Assembly: GCA_049999765.1 (NCBI GenBank)
Contig: JBNGIQ010008901.1
Span: 63,901-104,995 of the forward strand
Direction of reading: 5' to 3'
Source of the DNA: Phaeoceros laevis
Taxonomy: Eukaryota; Anthocerotophyta; Anthocerotopsida; Notothyladales
Length of the DNA: 41,095 bases
Numbering within the stretch: position 1 is the stretch's first letter; the number at the start of each line of letters is the position of its first letter. A program made the translations under genes and the position numbers. Positions 30,624 to 40,977 of the stretch are shown one piece after another. The notes beneath the pieces were generated by a model. The model saw only the letters and a program-made list of their open reading frames with translations, was not told where the DNA came from and ran no database searches.

Positions 30624-30774
30624 AGTAGTGATTCATTCTTGTTTAAGAACTTACCAGTAAATACATCGTATCACATAATAAAGCTTATAAATGTCCCCCA
30701 TCCCAGTAGTGATTTAGACGGGTTACTAACTTACTAACTTACTGCTTCAACTTAAAGGGATTGTCTATTACAAA

Positions 30775-31180
30775 AGGGAAGGGCTGCCGAGGCCCGAGGA
30801 GGGTCCTTTTTTATTGAATTTTTTGGGCCGAGCCGTGAGGAGGGCGGGCTTGGACGAGCCCTAAGGAGGGCACCTTGGCCTGCCTGCGTGACGTGCCTAG
30901 CCCAGAGGAGGAGGGTTGGTTTTTTTATCCCGACACAGGGATGGTGGTTCAAAGGCATGAGGAGGCCTGCCTGCCTGGAATTGCCGAGCCCTGAGGAGGG
31001 CGTCGTCCAGGCTGGACAGACAGCCTCATGGTGCTGAGCCTGGAGGAGGGCCTGGCAGCATGTTTTTGGTTGTGGGTGCATTGCGAGGAGAGGCTGGTTT
31101 TCTTTCAAGTTGCCATGACGGGGCTGCAAGTTCCGAGCCCTGAGGAGGCTGCAGGCATTGGCGTGCCGAGTATGGAGGAA
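30775..31180. repeat. Irregular array of CCGAGCCCTGAGGAGGG-like motifs
   Basis: About ten degenerate copies of a GCCGAGCC-CTGAGGAGGG motif occur at roughly 30-70-bp spacing within the CACTA element (for example near 30790, 30828, 30858, 30987, 31036 and 31135). An open minus-strand frame across it (31189-30752) follows from the repeat and has no family signature. Confidence 0.7.
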
Positions 31181-32208
31181 TGTCTGCACTTTTTTTTCAC
31201 TTTATGAAGAGTGCATGCACATGTGTTTCCGAGTGCCTGCACAGGCTAATATGTTTTTTACTTGCCTACGGCTGAGATTTGTTGGAGGATGGATGGTGAG
31301 ACAGTCACGGATTGGAACTCAAAGTACACGAGAGGCATGTCTCAGCGACTGGGCAAGCATGAAGCTTAGTGCTTTCTTTGGTATGCAGAGTTGGCCGAGT
31401 CCTAAGTAGTCCTAATTAGTGCCTTCCTGTAATATGTAGAGAGGCGAAACCGGGGCTGCTGTTGTATGGGAGTTTTGGGAATCCTCACATGGATTCGTGA
31501 CCTTTGCAGGTAGGAGAAGTGACGAGGGTTTGGAAGGGGGCATCAGCAAGGGTGTGGTTGTGGTCATGGTTGAGCACAGCAATGTCTCAACTCAGAGGAG
31601 AAAGAAGGGAGGTGTGGATGAGGTAGGAGGCATCTTATAGGGGCCAGGCAGGTAGCTAGTTTTGTGTAGGAGGCAGCTTGCAGGGGTTAGGCAGGTGGCT
31701 AGTTTTGTGTTAAGTGTGGTTTTGGGGTGGTTTTGATGTTTGTGCACAAATGGCATATTACGACGAAAGTCGATGTAAAAGCTTCGTTGTAATACGAAGC
31801 GGCAAGTTACAATATAGATGTAGGGAAGACTTACAACAGCCTTGTAAGTCATTGTAAAATAGAAAGTTAAAAAGTAAAAAAAAATCATTTTCATATTTGA
31901 TATTTTACTATTAATTATTTACTTTTCACCTTTTACTTTCATTTTTCACTTTTACTTTCGGTTTTACCTATACTTTTATGTTCTGACACCGGGTAGCAAC
32001 CCGCGTCTGTTTACGACGGCTTTACAGCGTGGTAATTACAACGACGTTTACATCGGACCTTTTACAGCGTTCAACAACAGACGTTTACTACACAATTACA
32101 ACGATCAGGATCCTGGGGTGCATTCCATTGTAGAGCTGTAAAACCCGTCCAAAACGCTGTAAAAGCATTGTAATGCGCCGATGTAATAAATACATGTTTC
32201 TTGTTGTG

Positions 32209-33140
32209 GATAACCTGCAGCTAAGTCCAACTTAGAGAAAAAACGTGCTCCTGTAAGCTGCTCAAGGATTTCATCTATTCGTGGCAACGGAAAACTGTTA
32301 CGCTTGGTGATGTTGTTGAGGCCCCCGATAATCCATACACATACGGAACCCACCATTCTTTTTGCATGAAAACAAAATGGGTGCACCATAGGGAGACTTC
32401 AAGGGTCTAATGTAACCTTTACTGAGAAGCTTTTCCGTTTGCCTTCTAGCTTCCGCGAGCTCGAGTGGTGATATCTGATATGGTGGTCTGTGAGGTGGCT
32501 TCTTGCAGCCCTCCAATAACTCGATTTTATGGTCCACCTCCCTGTGTGGTGGTAGACCTGGAGGGAGCCCATCAACCACCACATCCCGGTTATTGTCAGT
32601 GAGCTGCTGAATGTCTGGATCTAAATGCTTATAGGGATCAGCAGACTTGACTTCATCGATCTTCCTTTCTTTGATGATGAACAAGAAGGCCTCAGTGCCT
32701 TGCTGTCGTACATCTCGCTGCATCATGGGAGCTGTCACTCGTTGTACACTTGCCCTACAAAGCTTTTCTGCGCGAACAACAACTTGTTCCTGGCCAAATC
32801 TCAAAAACCATTCTCGAGTACTCCAGGTTATGGCAGGATCATGCTGCCGAAGCCATGGCATGCCCAAGATAATGTCATAGTCCTTCCTGAGGTCTGTAAC
32901 AATAAAATGCATGGTAGAAATAAACTTGCCAAGACGGAGATTTACCTTCTTGCTTAGTGCTGCTGGCTTGTCATTCTGCGTACCATTAGCCATGTCTACG
33001 ACTCCACAGATTTGCCAACTGGCATCAACTTGCATTTGCTTTGCCAACTCTCTGGACATGAAATTGCTACTTGCCCCGCAGTCGATTAGTACTTGGCAAT
33101 GCTTTCCATTAATTTTACCTCATACCTTGAATAATTCACA
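32209..33140 (-). pseudogene. Protease and N-terminal half of reverse transcriptase
   Basis: The protease part has LIDCGASSNFMSRELAKQM, with Cys in place of the usual Ser/Thr after the catalytic Asp, then YDIILGMPWL. The RT begins after a linker: KLLSKGYIRPLKSPYGAPI, GGFRMCMDYRGP, then in another frame FPLPRIDEILEQL and FSKLDLAAGY, where the CACTA insertion cuts it. The frame change at about 32310-32320 falls in a G/C homopolymer (run of five C on the plus strand), consistent with a one-base insertion. Confidence 0.93.
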
Positions 33141-33253
33141 AACCTCCATCTAAGCTGATTGAGTTTCCTGAGTGGGATGCTTGGTACCCCCAGTGGCAAT
33201 CCCTGCTACTACTGGGGGCTTTTGTTTACTGATTCAGTTGAAGCACCCTCTTC

Positions 33254-34432
33254 CTACTGTTGAGAACATTCACATGGCTGGGCATCTGCTGTATTCAGTA
33301 CTAGTTGGCGGGGCTGCCACCTTTGTGCACCTCCTCTCCCTGTTGGAGGATTTCCTCTGCCAACTCCAGCTGGGGCATTACCTCCACGCCCCCTACCTCT
33401 GTTAGGCCCTGGTCTAGAGCATGCTGGGGGCTTCGAGCATTCACTTGCTCGATGCCCAAACTCGTTGCAATTGTAGCAGTTACCTCGAAACTCTACTGCA
33501 TCGAGTTCCATGGGTGTGGTGCCCACCACTGGTCTCTCCTACTGAGGGCCTACGAGCACCCCAGCCAGCCTAGTTCCAAGCCCGGACCCCATACAAAAGA
33601 GCCTCCATCCGTTCAGCAATCAGAATCGCTGCTTCCAGTGTTACAGGGGTGCGGAGATGCACCTCACGCTTGATAGCCTCCTTCAGCCCATCTTTATACT
33701 TATCAATCTTCTCATCTTCCTACATGTCAGGGATGCTCAGGATAATGTCAAGGAATTCAGATGTATAGGTGGCTACAGACCTCCTTTGCACCGTCTTCTT
33801 AAGCTTCAGAATCTCCCGTGCTACGAATCTGCTCTCTAAAGGCACGAACTGTGCCCTCATGCATGCCAGGAATTCCTCTAAAGTGTTGACTTGAGGCACC
33901 AGTCCGCGCATCACTTGAGCTTCCCGATGTATCCACCATGTCAAGGCTCCCGCTTCATGAGAGTGGTGGCCAGCACCACCTAGTGTTCTGCAGGAATGGC
34001 CCTCAAATACATATACACCCTCACCTGGTGTGTCCACTGCTCAATAAGCGCCGGGTCTTGCCGCCCATCATACGCTTCCGGCGCCTTCGTCTTCACAGAT
34101 GCCACCCCCCCTACCTGGGCATCAGCTACCATAGGCACGACTACCTGTTGCACGGCCGCTTGTTGCGCCGCAGCCGCCTGCTGCGAAGCTTGGGCCACGG
34201 CCGCCTGCTGGGCTGCAGCCTCTTGCGCTGCCGCTGCTTGTAGACTAGCCGCTTGCTGCTCCACCGTAGTGCTTGTTGCAGCCGTCTTGGTCATTGCTTG
34301 TCTTGCCAGCTGTTCCGACAGCATTCGCTCCAATTCTGCAATCCTCGCCTCTCTCGTCTCCAGGAGGCGTAATGCTGCCTCGATGTCTGCCAGGACGGGG
34401 TTCTGCCCCAATCCCTGTGCAAAATCTCCCAT
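33254..34432 (-). pseudogene. Gag of the chromovirus
   Basis: Likely start ATG at 34432 (MGDFAQGLGQNPVLADIEAA). An Ala/Gln-rich coiled segment follows, then the capsid-like part (YDGRQDPALIEQWTHQV; in another frame LTWWIHREAQVMRG and LKKTVQRRSVATYTSEF). A CCHC zinc knuckle lies at the end (CYNCNEFGHRASEC). TAG codons interrupt it near 33990, 33720 and 33550, with a frame change near 33960. Gag would form the particle that packages the element's RNA. Confidence 0.88.
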
Positions 34433-34498
34433 CTTGCATCCTTCAACTGGCGTCCTAGCTAGCTCACTAGCTAGCCGCGCTCCCTCTTTCGTGCGTCC

Positions 34499-34639
34499 TC
34501 TCTCGCGCGCTCTCTCTCGCGCACTCTCTCTCGCGTGCCCTCTCTCGCGCGCCCTCTTCACGCGCCCTCTCTCGCGCGCTCTCTCTCGTGCGCTCTCTCT
34601 CGCGTGCCCTCTCTCGCGCGTCCTCTCTCGCGCGCCCTC
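34499..34639. repeat. CTCTCGCGCG-type simple repeat in the chromovirus leader
   Basis: About 140 bp of near-tandem CTCTCGCGCG(C/T) units between the primer site and gag. The minus-strand frame reads Arg-Glu-Arg-Ala repeats and stays open into gag, but true gag more likely starts at 34432. Confidence 0.85.
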
Positions 34640-34921
34640 ACAAGGGCAATCAACAATAATAATAAAAACCAAACTGCTCTTCGCGCTGCGTGCCCCGCGC
34701 CTGGCCACACCGTCTGCCACCTGATGATGTCACAAATGCGTGCATCCGTGTCTTATGCAGGCTAGCGCCCTGGCCTTGCTGCAAATTACAGAGCTACTCC
34801 GCCCATCAACCGTCCGTAGTCCACAAAACCCTCCACACCAGATTCATCGCCTGCAGGAATGTGTCATGTGCCCTTGTTGCTGTGCAATCCCGTCCTGCTC
34901 ATGACCAACAACGGTGGCCAA

Positions 34922-34934
34922 GGCTCTGATACCA
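34922..34934 (-). other. Primer binding site, initiator Met-tRNA
   Basis: The minus strand reads TGGTATCAGAGCC, the standard plant initiator-Met-tRNA primer site, three bases inside the 5' LTR end at 34938. Confidence 0.95.
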
Positions 34935-34937
34935 GTT

Positions 34938-35114
34938 TGTTAAGTCTCTGGAATGGCGTGCCCGTTTAGGGTTTCACATTATGTTAAATAGTGCGATAAC
35001 TGCTAGTTTAAGTTGAGCCAATTCGACCGCACCCTTTTACCTATCACAACGGGCCAGCTAGCATTTATCCAGAATCCCTATTCACACCTGACTTATGAAA
35101 CCTAGTTCGTGACA
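34938..35114 (-). repeat. 5' LTR of the chromovirus
   Basis: 177 bp with intact TG...CA ends (plus-strand TGTTAAGTCTCTGG to CTAGTTCGTGACA), followed by the target duplication TTGAT at 35115-35119. Confidence 0.96.
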
Positions 35115-35119
35115 TTGAT

Positions 35120-36255
35120 CAAGGCATGCCGGCTTGAGGCCATCAAATTGACGACACCACAGCCTGGTCAGATGTGCTGTGATAGCTATTATAGCTTCGC
35201 ACCCAGAGGCACTGAGAAGCTCGGGAACGATTTTTTTTCTGACACTTTGAAGAGTTTCTGTACAATAGCTAAACTATGTGCGCACCCACTCTAGCATTGG
35301 ACTCGATTTTTCCTCTTCAGGGTCCCTGCTAAAGTGTATGGCCTGCTTGTGTTGGTCGAAAGTTCAGACGGCCCTAACGACCTTTGTCGCCCCTTGCATA
35401 TCCGATGGCCTAATGCAATGACTGAGAATCTAGGGAATCCACATTTTTCGTTTCGCTGGACAATATGAGGCACAGACTTCAGCTGTAAACCCTATACTAA
35501 TCCTCCCCAGGGTTCTGCCAAGCAGCCAAAGTACTGGACCTGCTTGTAGTGCTCTCAAATTCGGCACGGTTACTTGTTTCCACAACGTTGTCGTCCTACA
35601 AGAGGAAGAAGAAAAAGTCCTAAAAGAAGAAGAACAAGCTTTATTGCGTGCTTGTGGGTCCATTCCGGCGAAAAGGGAAGTTTCCATTTTGGCAGGAGAC
35701 TTTGAAGTTTTCTCAAGTCTCAGGTATATATGTTACCAGAATTTTAAAAACTCATAAAATTGTATCTTTTAAAAAACAGTAGGTTTATGTCTCTAGATGT
35801 GATTTAAATACTCATTATGGTCAATGAGGTCATAGTGACATAAATCTGTGAGATTGAATGCCTCTTTTTTAGGAACAATGAGAGTAAAAAAAATATGTGT
35901 TTAGTTTGGCAATTTTGGAGCGTGTACTTAAGTTAGAAAGTTGAGCAAAAATAGTAAATACTATCAGTGATATCTTGGAGCAAGAACTTATTTTCTATAA
36001 TTATTCACATTGTTGAAGAAGAGGACTATACTTCAAGCATCAAGTTACATTGTATACCAATGTGCCCGATACGTTTTTTTGTTTTAACTTAAATTACTTA
36101 CCCGAAGCTTATGTAGAGGCACCTACTTATGTTTTTATCACTATTGTTTGAAAGACCCGATTCTTTGCTCTCGTATATATTTTTTTTCTTAAAATATACC
36201 ATAAACAGAGTTATACGACGTGCAAGGCTCGTTTTAAGTTAACCCTTAAACGCCC
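35120..36255. other. Intergenic, AT-rich
   Basis: No coding exon, hairpin or element end is recognised. Poly-T and poly-A runs occur around 35590-35620, 35765, 35890 and 36180. Confidence 0.5.
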
Positions 36256-36855
36256 AACTTGTGGCGTGTTAACTACTTCGCGTGTTAACAGCTGGTGGCT
36301 GGCTATATGTAGGCTTGTTTGCGTTCTGTTTTGTTAGCCGTTTTGGTGATGTGGCGGCAGTTACCTTGGCTTCACGCCCCGGTAACTGCTTAAGATAAGA
36401 GTTAGGGATTTGGCCTCTTTTGGGCGCCGGGATGCGGCGGCCTGTTTAGGGTAGGAGCCGGGGGGTGCCTACCAGGCCTAGCTGGCTGGTTTGACACCCC
36501 GGGTTATGTACGCCGGAAACAGAATGAGAAGTGTGCTTGTTTTGGAAGTTTGGTTGAAGAACGCTCGCCAGCAGGCTGCCGAGGCATGCAAGGTTCGCAT
36601 GGGGGTGCTGCGCATGTGGATCGTGAAGGGAGCAAGCCCGCGGCATTAATTGCATGCATAGACTCTCGCGAGTCCACGGAATTGGCGTTTTAGGAAGCTC
36701 AGAGGCCTCGTCGGCCTCAATCGGGCCTCCAGAAGCCCCTCACGTCACTAGGAAGTAGAATGGATACGGAATGGTGTCTGCTGAGGTCAGCTAGCTGGAG
36801 AGCTAACAGATCTGGTGTATTTAGGTGCGATAGGTAGTTAGCACAGTTCTTTGAG

Positions 36856-36868
36856 TGGTATCAGAGCC
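36856..36868 (+). other. Primer binding site, initiator Met-tRNA (second element)
   Basis: TGGTATCAGAGCC on the plus strand, identical to the site of the chromovirus. It follows TTCTTTGAG, giving a longer than usual gap after a CA end. Confidence 0.85.
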
Positions 36869-37449
36869 TCCGGGTTGTCAGAGTTTTTTGTGCGCAGTGG
36901 CTTATGAGTGGGAGAGGACGGATCGGATGGAGCTGCAGGTTCGTGTGAGAATTTGGGTGTCGCAAGTCTTTTTTTTGTGTGTGGCGAGCCTGTAAGTACG
37001 ATAAGCTGCCACCAGAGTTGTAAACATGGTACTTGTGACGCCTGGGTTTCGATCTGATCGATTTTAACTCCGATCTGTTGGGTTGTGGTCTCGATCTGTC
37101 CTATGGCTGGTCCGGGAGCGAGAATCAGTGTTCTTCTCCTTGCTCAGACGTGAAGTGTCAGTGGAGAAGGGGAGGACAGCCAGAGCGAGCGTTGGAGGGC
37201 CGTGCGGAAGCTGTGACGGGGCTCTGAGTCCGTGCATGGAGTAACCGAAAGTTGCATGGTTTTACGACTGACAGGGGGTTTACATCATTTCATTTCGTGG
37301 AGTTGCTTTCTCTCACACTTGTTTGGGATCTGCTGTGCATGCAAAGAAGGCGGGGTCTCAAGCGATCAGGTCTGGTGAGGGACATCGTGGCTTCGAGCGG
37401 GATAATCCGGAGGAGCGCTGGGGGCTTGCGCGGTTAAGGCGGAAGCAAG

Positions 37450-37635
37450 ATGGCGGGGCACCTGGCGGCAATTTGGTGTTCCTTGCACAAAGTACTTCGC
37501 CTGATTTCGGCTCCCACAGTGGACGAGTTGGCAGAATTCATCGGGGAAGAATTGGTTTCATTGGCTAATGACGAAGAGCAACCTTGTGATTGCGTGCTGT
37601 TAGAGCGTTCTTGGGCAGGAATTCTGTATCCCTGA
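37450..37635 (+). CDS. Small ORF, copy 1 of a three-member family in the LTR element
   Basis: 61 aa from ATG in context GCAAGATGG. It reads MAGHLAAIWCSLH, then LRLISAPTVDELAEFIG, then CDCVLLERSWAGILY near the end. The same pattern recurs at 37742 and 40750: His near the start, Cys-x2-His, an APT(V/P)-x2-L stretch, an amphipathic helix, C-x-C-V, and A-x-I-x-Y. No known family is recognised. Retention of the pattern in three copies while the nucleotides differ suggests it is or was translated. It lies between the primer site and gag. Confidence 0.55.
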   Translation: MAGHLAAIWCSLHKVLRLISAPTVDELAEFIGEELVSLANDEEQPCDCVLLERSWAGILYP

Positions 37636-37741
37636 ACGATTTAACTAACAGCGGGTGTTTGGCAAGGATCTGGAAACCTGCAGGCCCGGTGGGTGGGGTG
37701 AGCTAGCAGATCGGATCGGCCGATCGGACAGACAAGGGAGT

Positions 37742-37930
37742 ATGGTCAAGCATCTTGCCGTGGTGTTTTGTTTCCGTCACAATCTCCTCAGATTGATTTC
37801 TGCTCCGACAGTGGTGAACTTGCTGGAGGCCATCGCTGATTTGTTGGAGATTTGGACGGCAGATGAGCGAAATGCATGCAATTGCGTGTTGACAGATCAG
37901 CCATGGGCAGCCATCGTGTACAACAGATAG
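37742..37930 (+). CDS. Small ORF, copy 2 of the family
   Basis: 62 aa. MVKHLAVVFCFRHNLLRLIS, then APTVVNLLEAIADLLEIW, then CNCVLTDQPWAAIVY. It is the closest relative of copy 1, starting 292 bp downstream, with LLRLISAPTV (VLRLISAPTV in copy 1) and C-x-CVL shared. The start at 37742 matches copy 1 in length, although the frame is open from 37655. Confidence 0.55.
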   Translation: MVKHLAVVFCFRHNLLRLISAPTVVNLLEAIADLLEIWTADERNACNCVLTDQPWAAIVYNR

Positions 37931-38607
37931 TCGGAAAGGAAGCACAGAGGTGGGAAGGGCCGATCGGTGACATGCAGGCTCAGACTTGTGGACGGAACAG
38001 CTGGCGGGGCGACTAAGAACCTTGACGCTATCCCAGCGTCAAGGACATGAGGGTGGTCCTGTTCGGAGTCAGGCAGCGGTGAGGCGAAGGTCCCTTCTTG
38101 CTGCGGAGACAGCTCGAGGCCGAACTTGGCGCTCCCGGGGGAGATCGGATTGGGCTAACAGCCTGCCAACGGAGCCAGATCTGAAGGCAGGACATCTGGG
38201 TCAAAATCCAGTCGAGCAATTGCCGACGGCAGAGGGAGAAGAGTTGGAACTGTCCAGTGCCCGATCGGAGAGGGTACTTGCGAGGACAAATCAGTTGTTG
38301 GCGGAGGAGGCGGTATCTCTGTTGGCTGCGGAGGCTGTGTGCCGGGAGGAGGTAGTGCTGGGCTTACCACCAGTGCCTTCGACACCGTTAATCCGCCAAC
38401 ACTGGGCATCCATTTGTGAATCTGACGAAGTGGAGACATCTCCTTCGGAGCAGACGGGAGGGACAGCTCTAGGAAACAGCCGATCTTTCTCTGCTGGTAC
38501 GATTCGGGGAGAGTGGGCAAACTTCTTCTACTCTAGGTACGCGGCTGGGTGTGAGCGTAGCCTGGGATTTGGAGGGAAGGGTGAACTATTTTCAAGAAGC
38601 AGAAGCG

Positions 38608-40423
38608 ATGGCTGGCACATCCCAGGAGATGGGGGCCGGCCCTTCGAATGTTGACACAAGACCGTCCTTCTCGGCTCAGGATGGGCGAGCTGAATATCAG
38701 GCTTTCATGCAAACCGTGGAAACTCCGAGCGTGGGTAACTTGGGTGATGTGAACCGGGGGGTGGATGATTTGCCTTGGCGAAGGGGACGTTCCATGTCCC
38801 CAGGGGAACATGGAGGAACCCGACACGAAATCTGGATAGTTCTCCCAACCTTGGGGAGCCATACCGCGGGTACCGGGACGGCCTCAGGGGAGGACGAGGG
38901 GGCCTCGGGGGATGGCATCGGCCGGGAGGCCTGTACAACCAGTATTTTTTTGGACGACGGGCAAAAGCGTTAGGAGGCCTGGGAGCGGGATTGCAGGCGG
39001 ACGGACTCTCGGCGGGGTTGAACACATGGCCGGGTCGAGGCGGACACAGGCGCCCGGACGTACCCGGGAGTCCTGTCCGACTGGAAGCCACAACTCCTGC
39101 TCCCCCAGTCAATCCGGTGCAGCCCGGCGTTAATGCGGACGGCCAGGTGGTCATCTCGCCGGAGGAGTGGAACAACTTCAACATGGCTTTTCAGGCCATG
39201 CAGGCGCTGCTGCAAGCGCAGGCCGACGCACTCGCTGGTCAGGCGGCGGGTGCTCCCAACCCACAGGGGGTACCAACTGCAACGGCGGGCGACCAACACG
39301 GACCTGCAGATCGACAGGGCTCGTGTGGTCGGCAGAAGGCGGCATCGGCGGCAGGGGCGCCATCCTCGTTCCCTGCTCAGTCGGCCACTGGGCCGGGTCC
39401 ATCCGTCAGGTTTCAGCCGGCTCCATCGGGAGGTCTGGCGACTGGTCCATTGCCAAGCCATGGGCCCATTGGGGGTAGTCGGGATTAGGCTGCAGCCCCT
39501 GGAGGAGGGGTGGCATTCGCACTAGGAGGATTTCGTGCCACTCAAGGGTGGAACCAGCAGGCGGCAGCTGCGCAGGTGCCAACAGGGCCACACAACCCAA
39601 CAACAACCTATGGAGCTCAGGGAGCGACAGCCCCGCGCCAGGCGTACTGTTCCGCTATGGGAGGGATGGGGGGAGGGCCCGCAAACTCAGGAGTGATGGC
39701 TGGGGGGCCAACCCAGGCCTGGCCTACAAAGGTTGTCCCTTTGCGCATGCCTGCTGACAGCAGTCCACCGACAGGAGATCAGAAGCAGGTCGTCAAGCTC
39801 TCTAAATTTTCTGCAGCTAACACCGCCACCCTCTCAGAGGATGCAGAGTTTTGGCTAGAGCATTTGTCATCCGCAATCAGGATGAACAGGTGGGATTTTG
39901 GCCAGGCCTATGACTGGATAAAGATGAGCTTGGAGCTTTCGGCGTCCAGGTGGTTCAGTAATCGCCTCGGGCATTTCAGACAACATCCATTGGGGGACGA
40001 GGCTGGTTGGCACTTATTCTGGACAGAATTTGAGAACCGTTTCATTGTGAAAGAATTTTTCAGTTGCGACAAATGTTTGAAGGGCGAGTTCAACGTCAAC
40101 ATGAGACAGTGTATTCTTACGGGGATGCTGTCTGGCATGCAACTACGCAGCTGGGACTAAATGTGGACACCAAGGAGGTGATCTGTCAACTAATTAAAGG
40201 GTTGTCAAATCGTGCAGTCCAGAAACGTCTTAGTGCTTCGTTGCTCTTTGCTCCTCAGCCCAACTCCTTCAACCAGGCGGTGGAGTGGGCGGCAGAGCTT
40301 GAGTTGAATGACCTTGCTGAGAAGAAGGCCCCTACTCCAGCTTCCCATTCTAAGGAAACCAGTAAGCCGGAGGCTCAACAGGAGGCGGCCAGGGCGGCAA
40401 AGGACTCTGACGCAGCTGATTGA
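38608..40423 (+). pseudogene. Degraded gag of the second LTR element
   Basis: Likely start MAGTSQEMGAGPSNVDTRPS at 38608. A Gly/Arg-rich stretch follows after a frame change near 38815, then ISPEEWNNFNMAFQAMQALL, an in-frame TAG at 39486, and the capsid-like core: VVKLSKFSAANTATLSEDAE, WFSNRLGHFRQHPLGDE, FWTEFENRF. A further frame change falls in a T run at about 40056-40060, before RQMFEGRVQRQHETVYSYGD and VICQLIKGLSN. The core matches the retrotransposon gag fold of plant LTR elements. There is no zinc knuckle before the stop at 40421-40423. Confidence 0.75.
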
Positions 40424-40749
40424 TGGAAGTAAGGATGACGGGAGGACGATTCGAAGCTGCTAGGGCGTCAGGCGGTAGCTGGGCGTCGTTGTCCGAGGGG
40501 CAATCGGGCCAGGCAGTAATGTGGGGGTTTGGCCTCCCCTTTGTCTCTTGTGCGGCATTTTCTTTGTGTGGGTTGCAAATTTGTGTGTTCCGCTGTTGCT
40601 TTGAGGAGGCTGCGCGGGTGGTAGTTTAATCTGTTCTAACAATCGTGTTGCGAGTGTGAGTGTGGAGCTTCTCTTCACCGAGAAGCAGCGGCAGAGTCAG
40701 AAGCCTGGCGGCGAGGAGAAGAGTCTGTCAGGTGTCCATTGGTGGCAAG

Positions 40750-40977
40750 ATGGCCAAGAAACATAGGGCATTAATCGCATGTATGCGTCACCGTGTAGCA
40801 GTTCGGGTGACGCGCGCCACCCCGGAGGAGTTGGCCAGGGCGGTGGAGGTTGAACTACAGGATTTGGCCTACAGTAGGAAGCCGGCGTGTTGCTGTGTGT
40901 GGGAAAAGTACAAGTGCGCCATGATCCTATACTGGCCGCGGATGAAGAAGGAGGCGCGACGTTTGTTGATGGTGTGA
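40750..40977 (+). CDS. Small ORF, copy 3 of the family, downstream of gag
   Basis: 75 aa from an ATG in context GCAAGATGG, as in copy 1. MAKKHRALIACMRHRVAVRV, then ATPEELARAVEVELQDL, then CCCVWEKYKCAMILY, followed by a basic tail (WPRMKKEARRLL). It is more diverged than copies 1 and 2 but keeps the Cys-x2-His, the helix, C-x-C-V and the A-x-I-x-Y end. It occupies the place where pol would start in a complete element. Function unknown. Confidence 0.5.
   Translation: MAKKHRALIACMRHRVAVRVTRATPEELARAVEVELQDLAYSRKPACCCVWEKYKCAMILYWPRMKKEARRLLMV

Larger units (their letters stand above)
29968..32208. mobile_element. Non-autonomous CACTA (En/Spm) transposon nested in the RT
   Basis: The 2,241-bp insert starts CACAACAAGAAA and ends TTTCTTGTTGTG, a perfect 12-bp inverted repeat close to the CACTACAAGAAA end of plant CACTA elements. 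It is flanked by a 3-bp duplication, GAT (29965-29967 and 32209-32211), as expected for this superfamily. Removing it restores the RT reading order DLAAGY to HQIRV. Both subterminal regions carry many copies of TTACAACG/CGTTGTAA-like motifs, typical transposase-binding arrays. No transposase is encoded, so mobility would need a partner element. Confidence 0.93.
27339..35114 (-). mobile_element. Complete but inactive Ty3/gypsy chromovirus
   Basis: Both 177-bp LTRs (27339-27515 and 34938-35114) are present, flanked by the 5-bp target duplication TTGAT (27334-27338 and 35115-35119). Read on the minus strand the order is 5' LTR, Met-tRNA primer site, gag with zinc knuckle, protease, reverse transcriptase, RNase H, integrase, chromodomain and 3' LTR, which is the chromovirus layout. 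The unit is 7,776 bp including a nested CACTA insertion, so about 5.5 kb without it. In-frame TAG codons and frameshifts occur in gag, between protease and RT, in RNase H and in integrase, so it cannot encode a functional polyprotein. Confidence 0.95.

Noticed and set aside
30752-31189. Minus-strand frame of 145 codons in the CACTA element
   Set aside because: It follows the GAGGAGGG motif array and lacks any transposase or host-gene motif.
33996-34724. Plus-strand open frame of 242 codons, Ala/Cys/Ser-rich
   Set aside because: Antisense of the Ala/Gln-rich gag and the leader repeat of the chromovirus.
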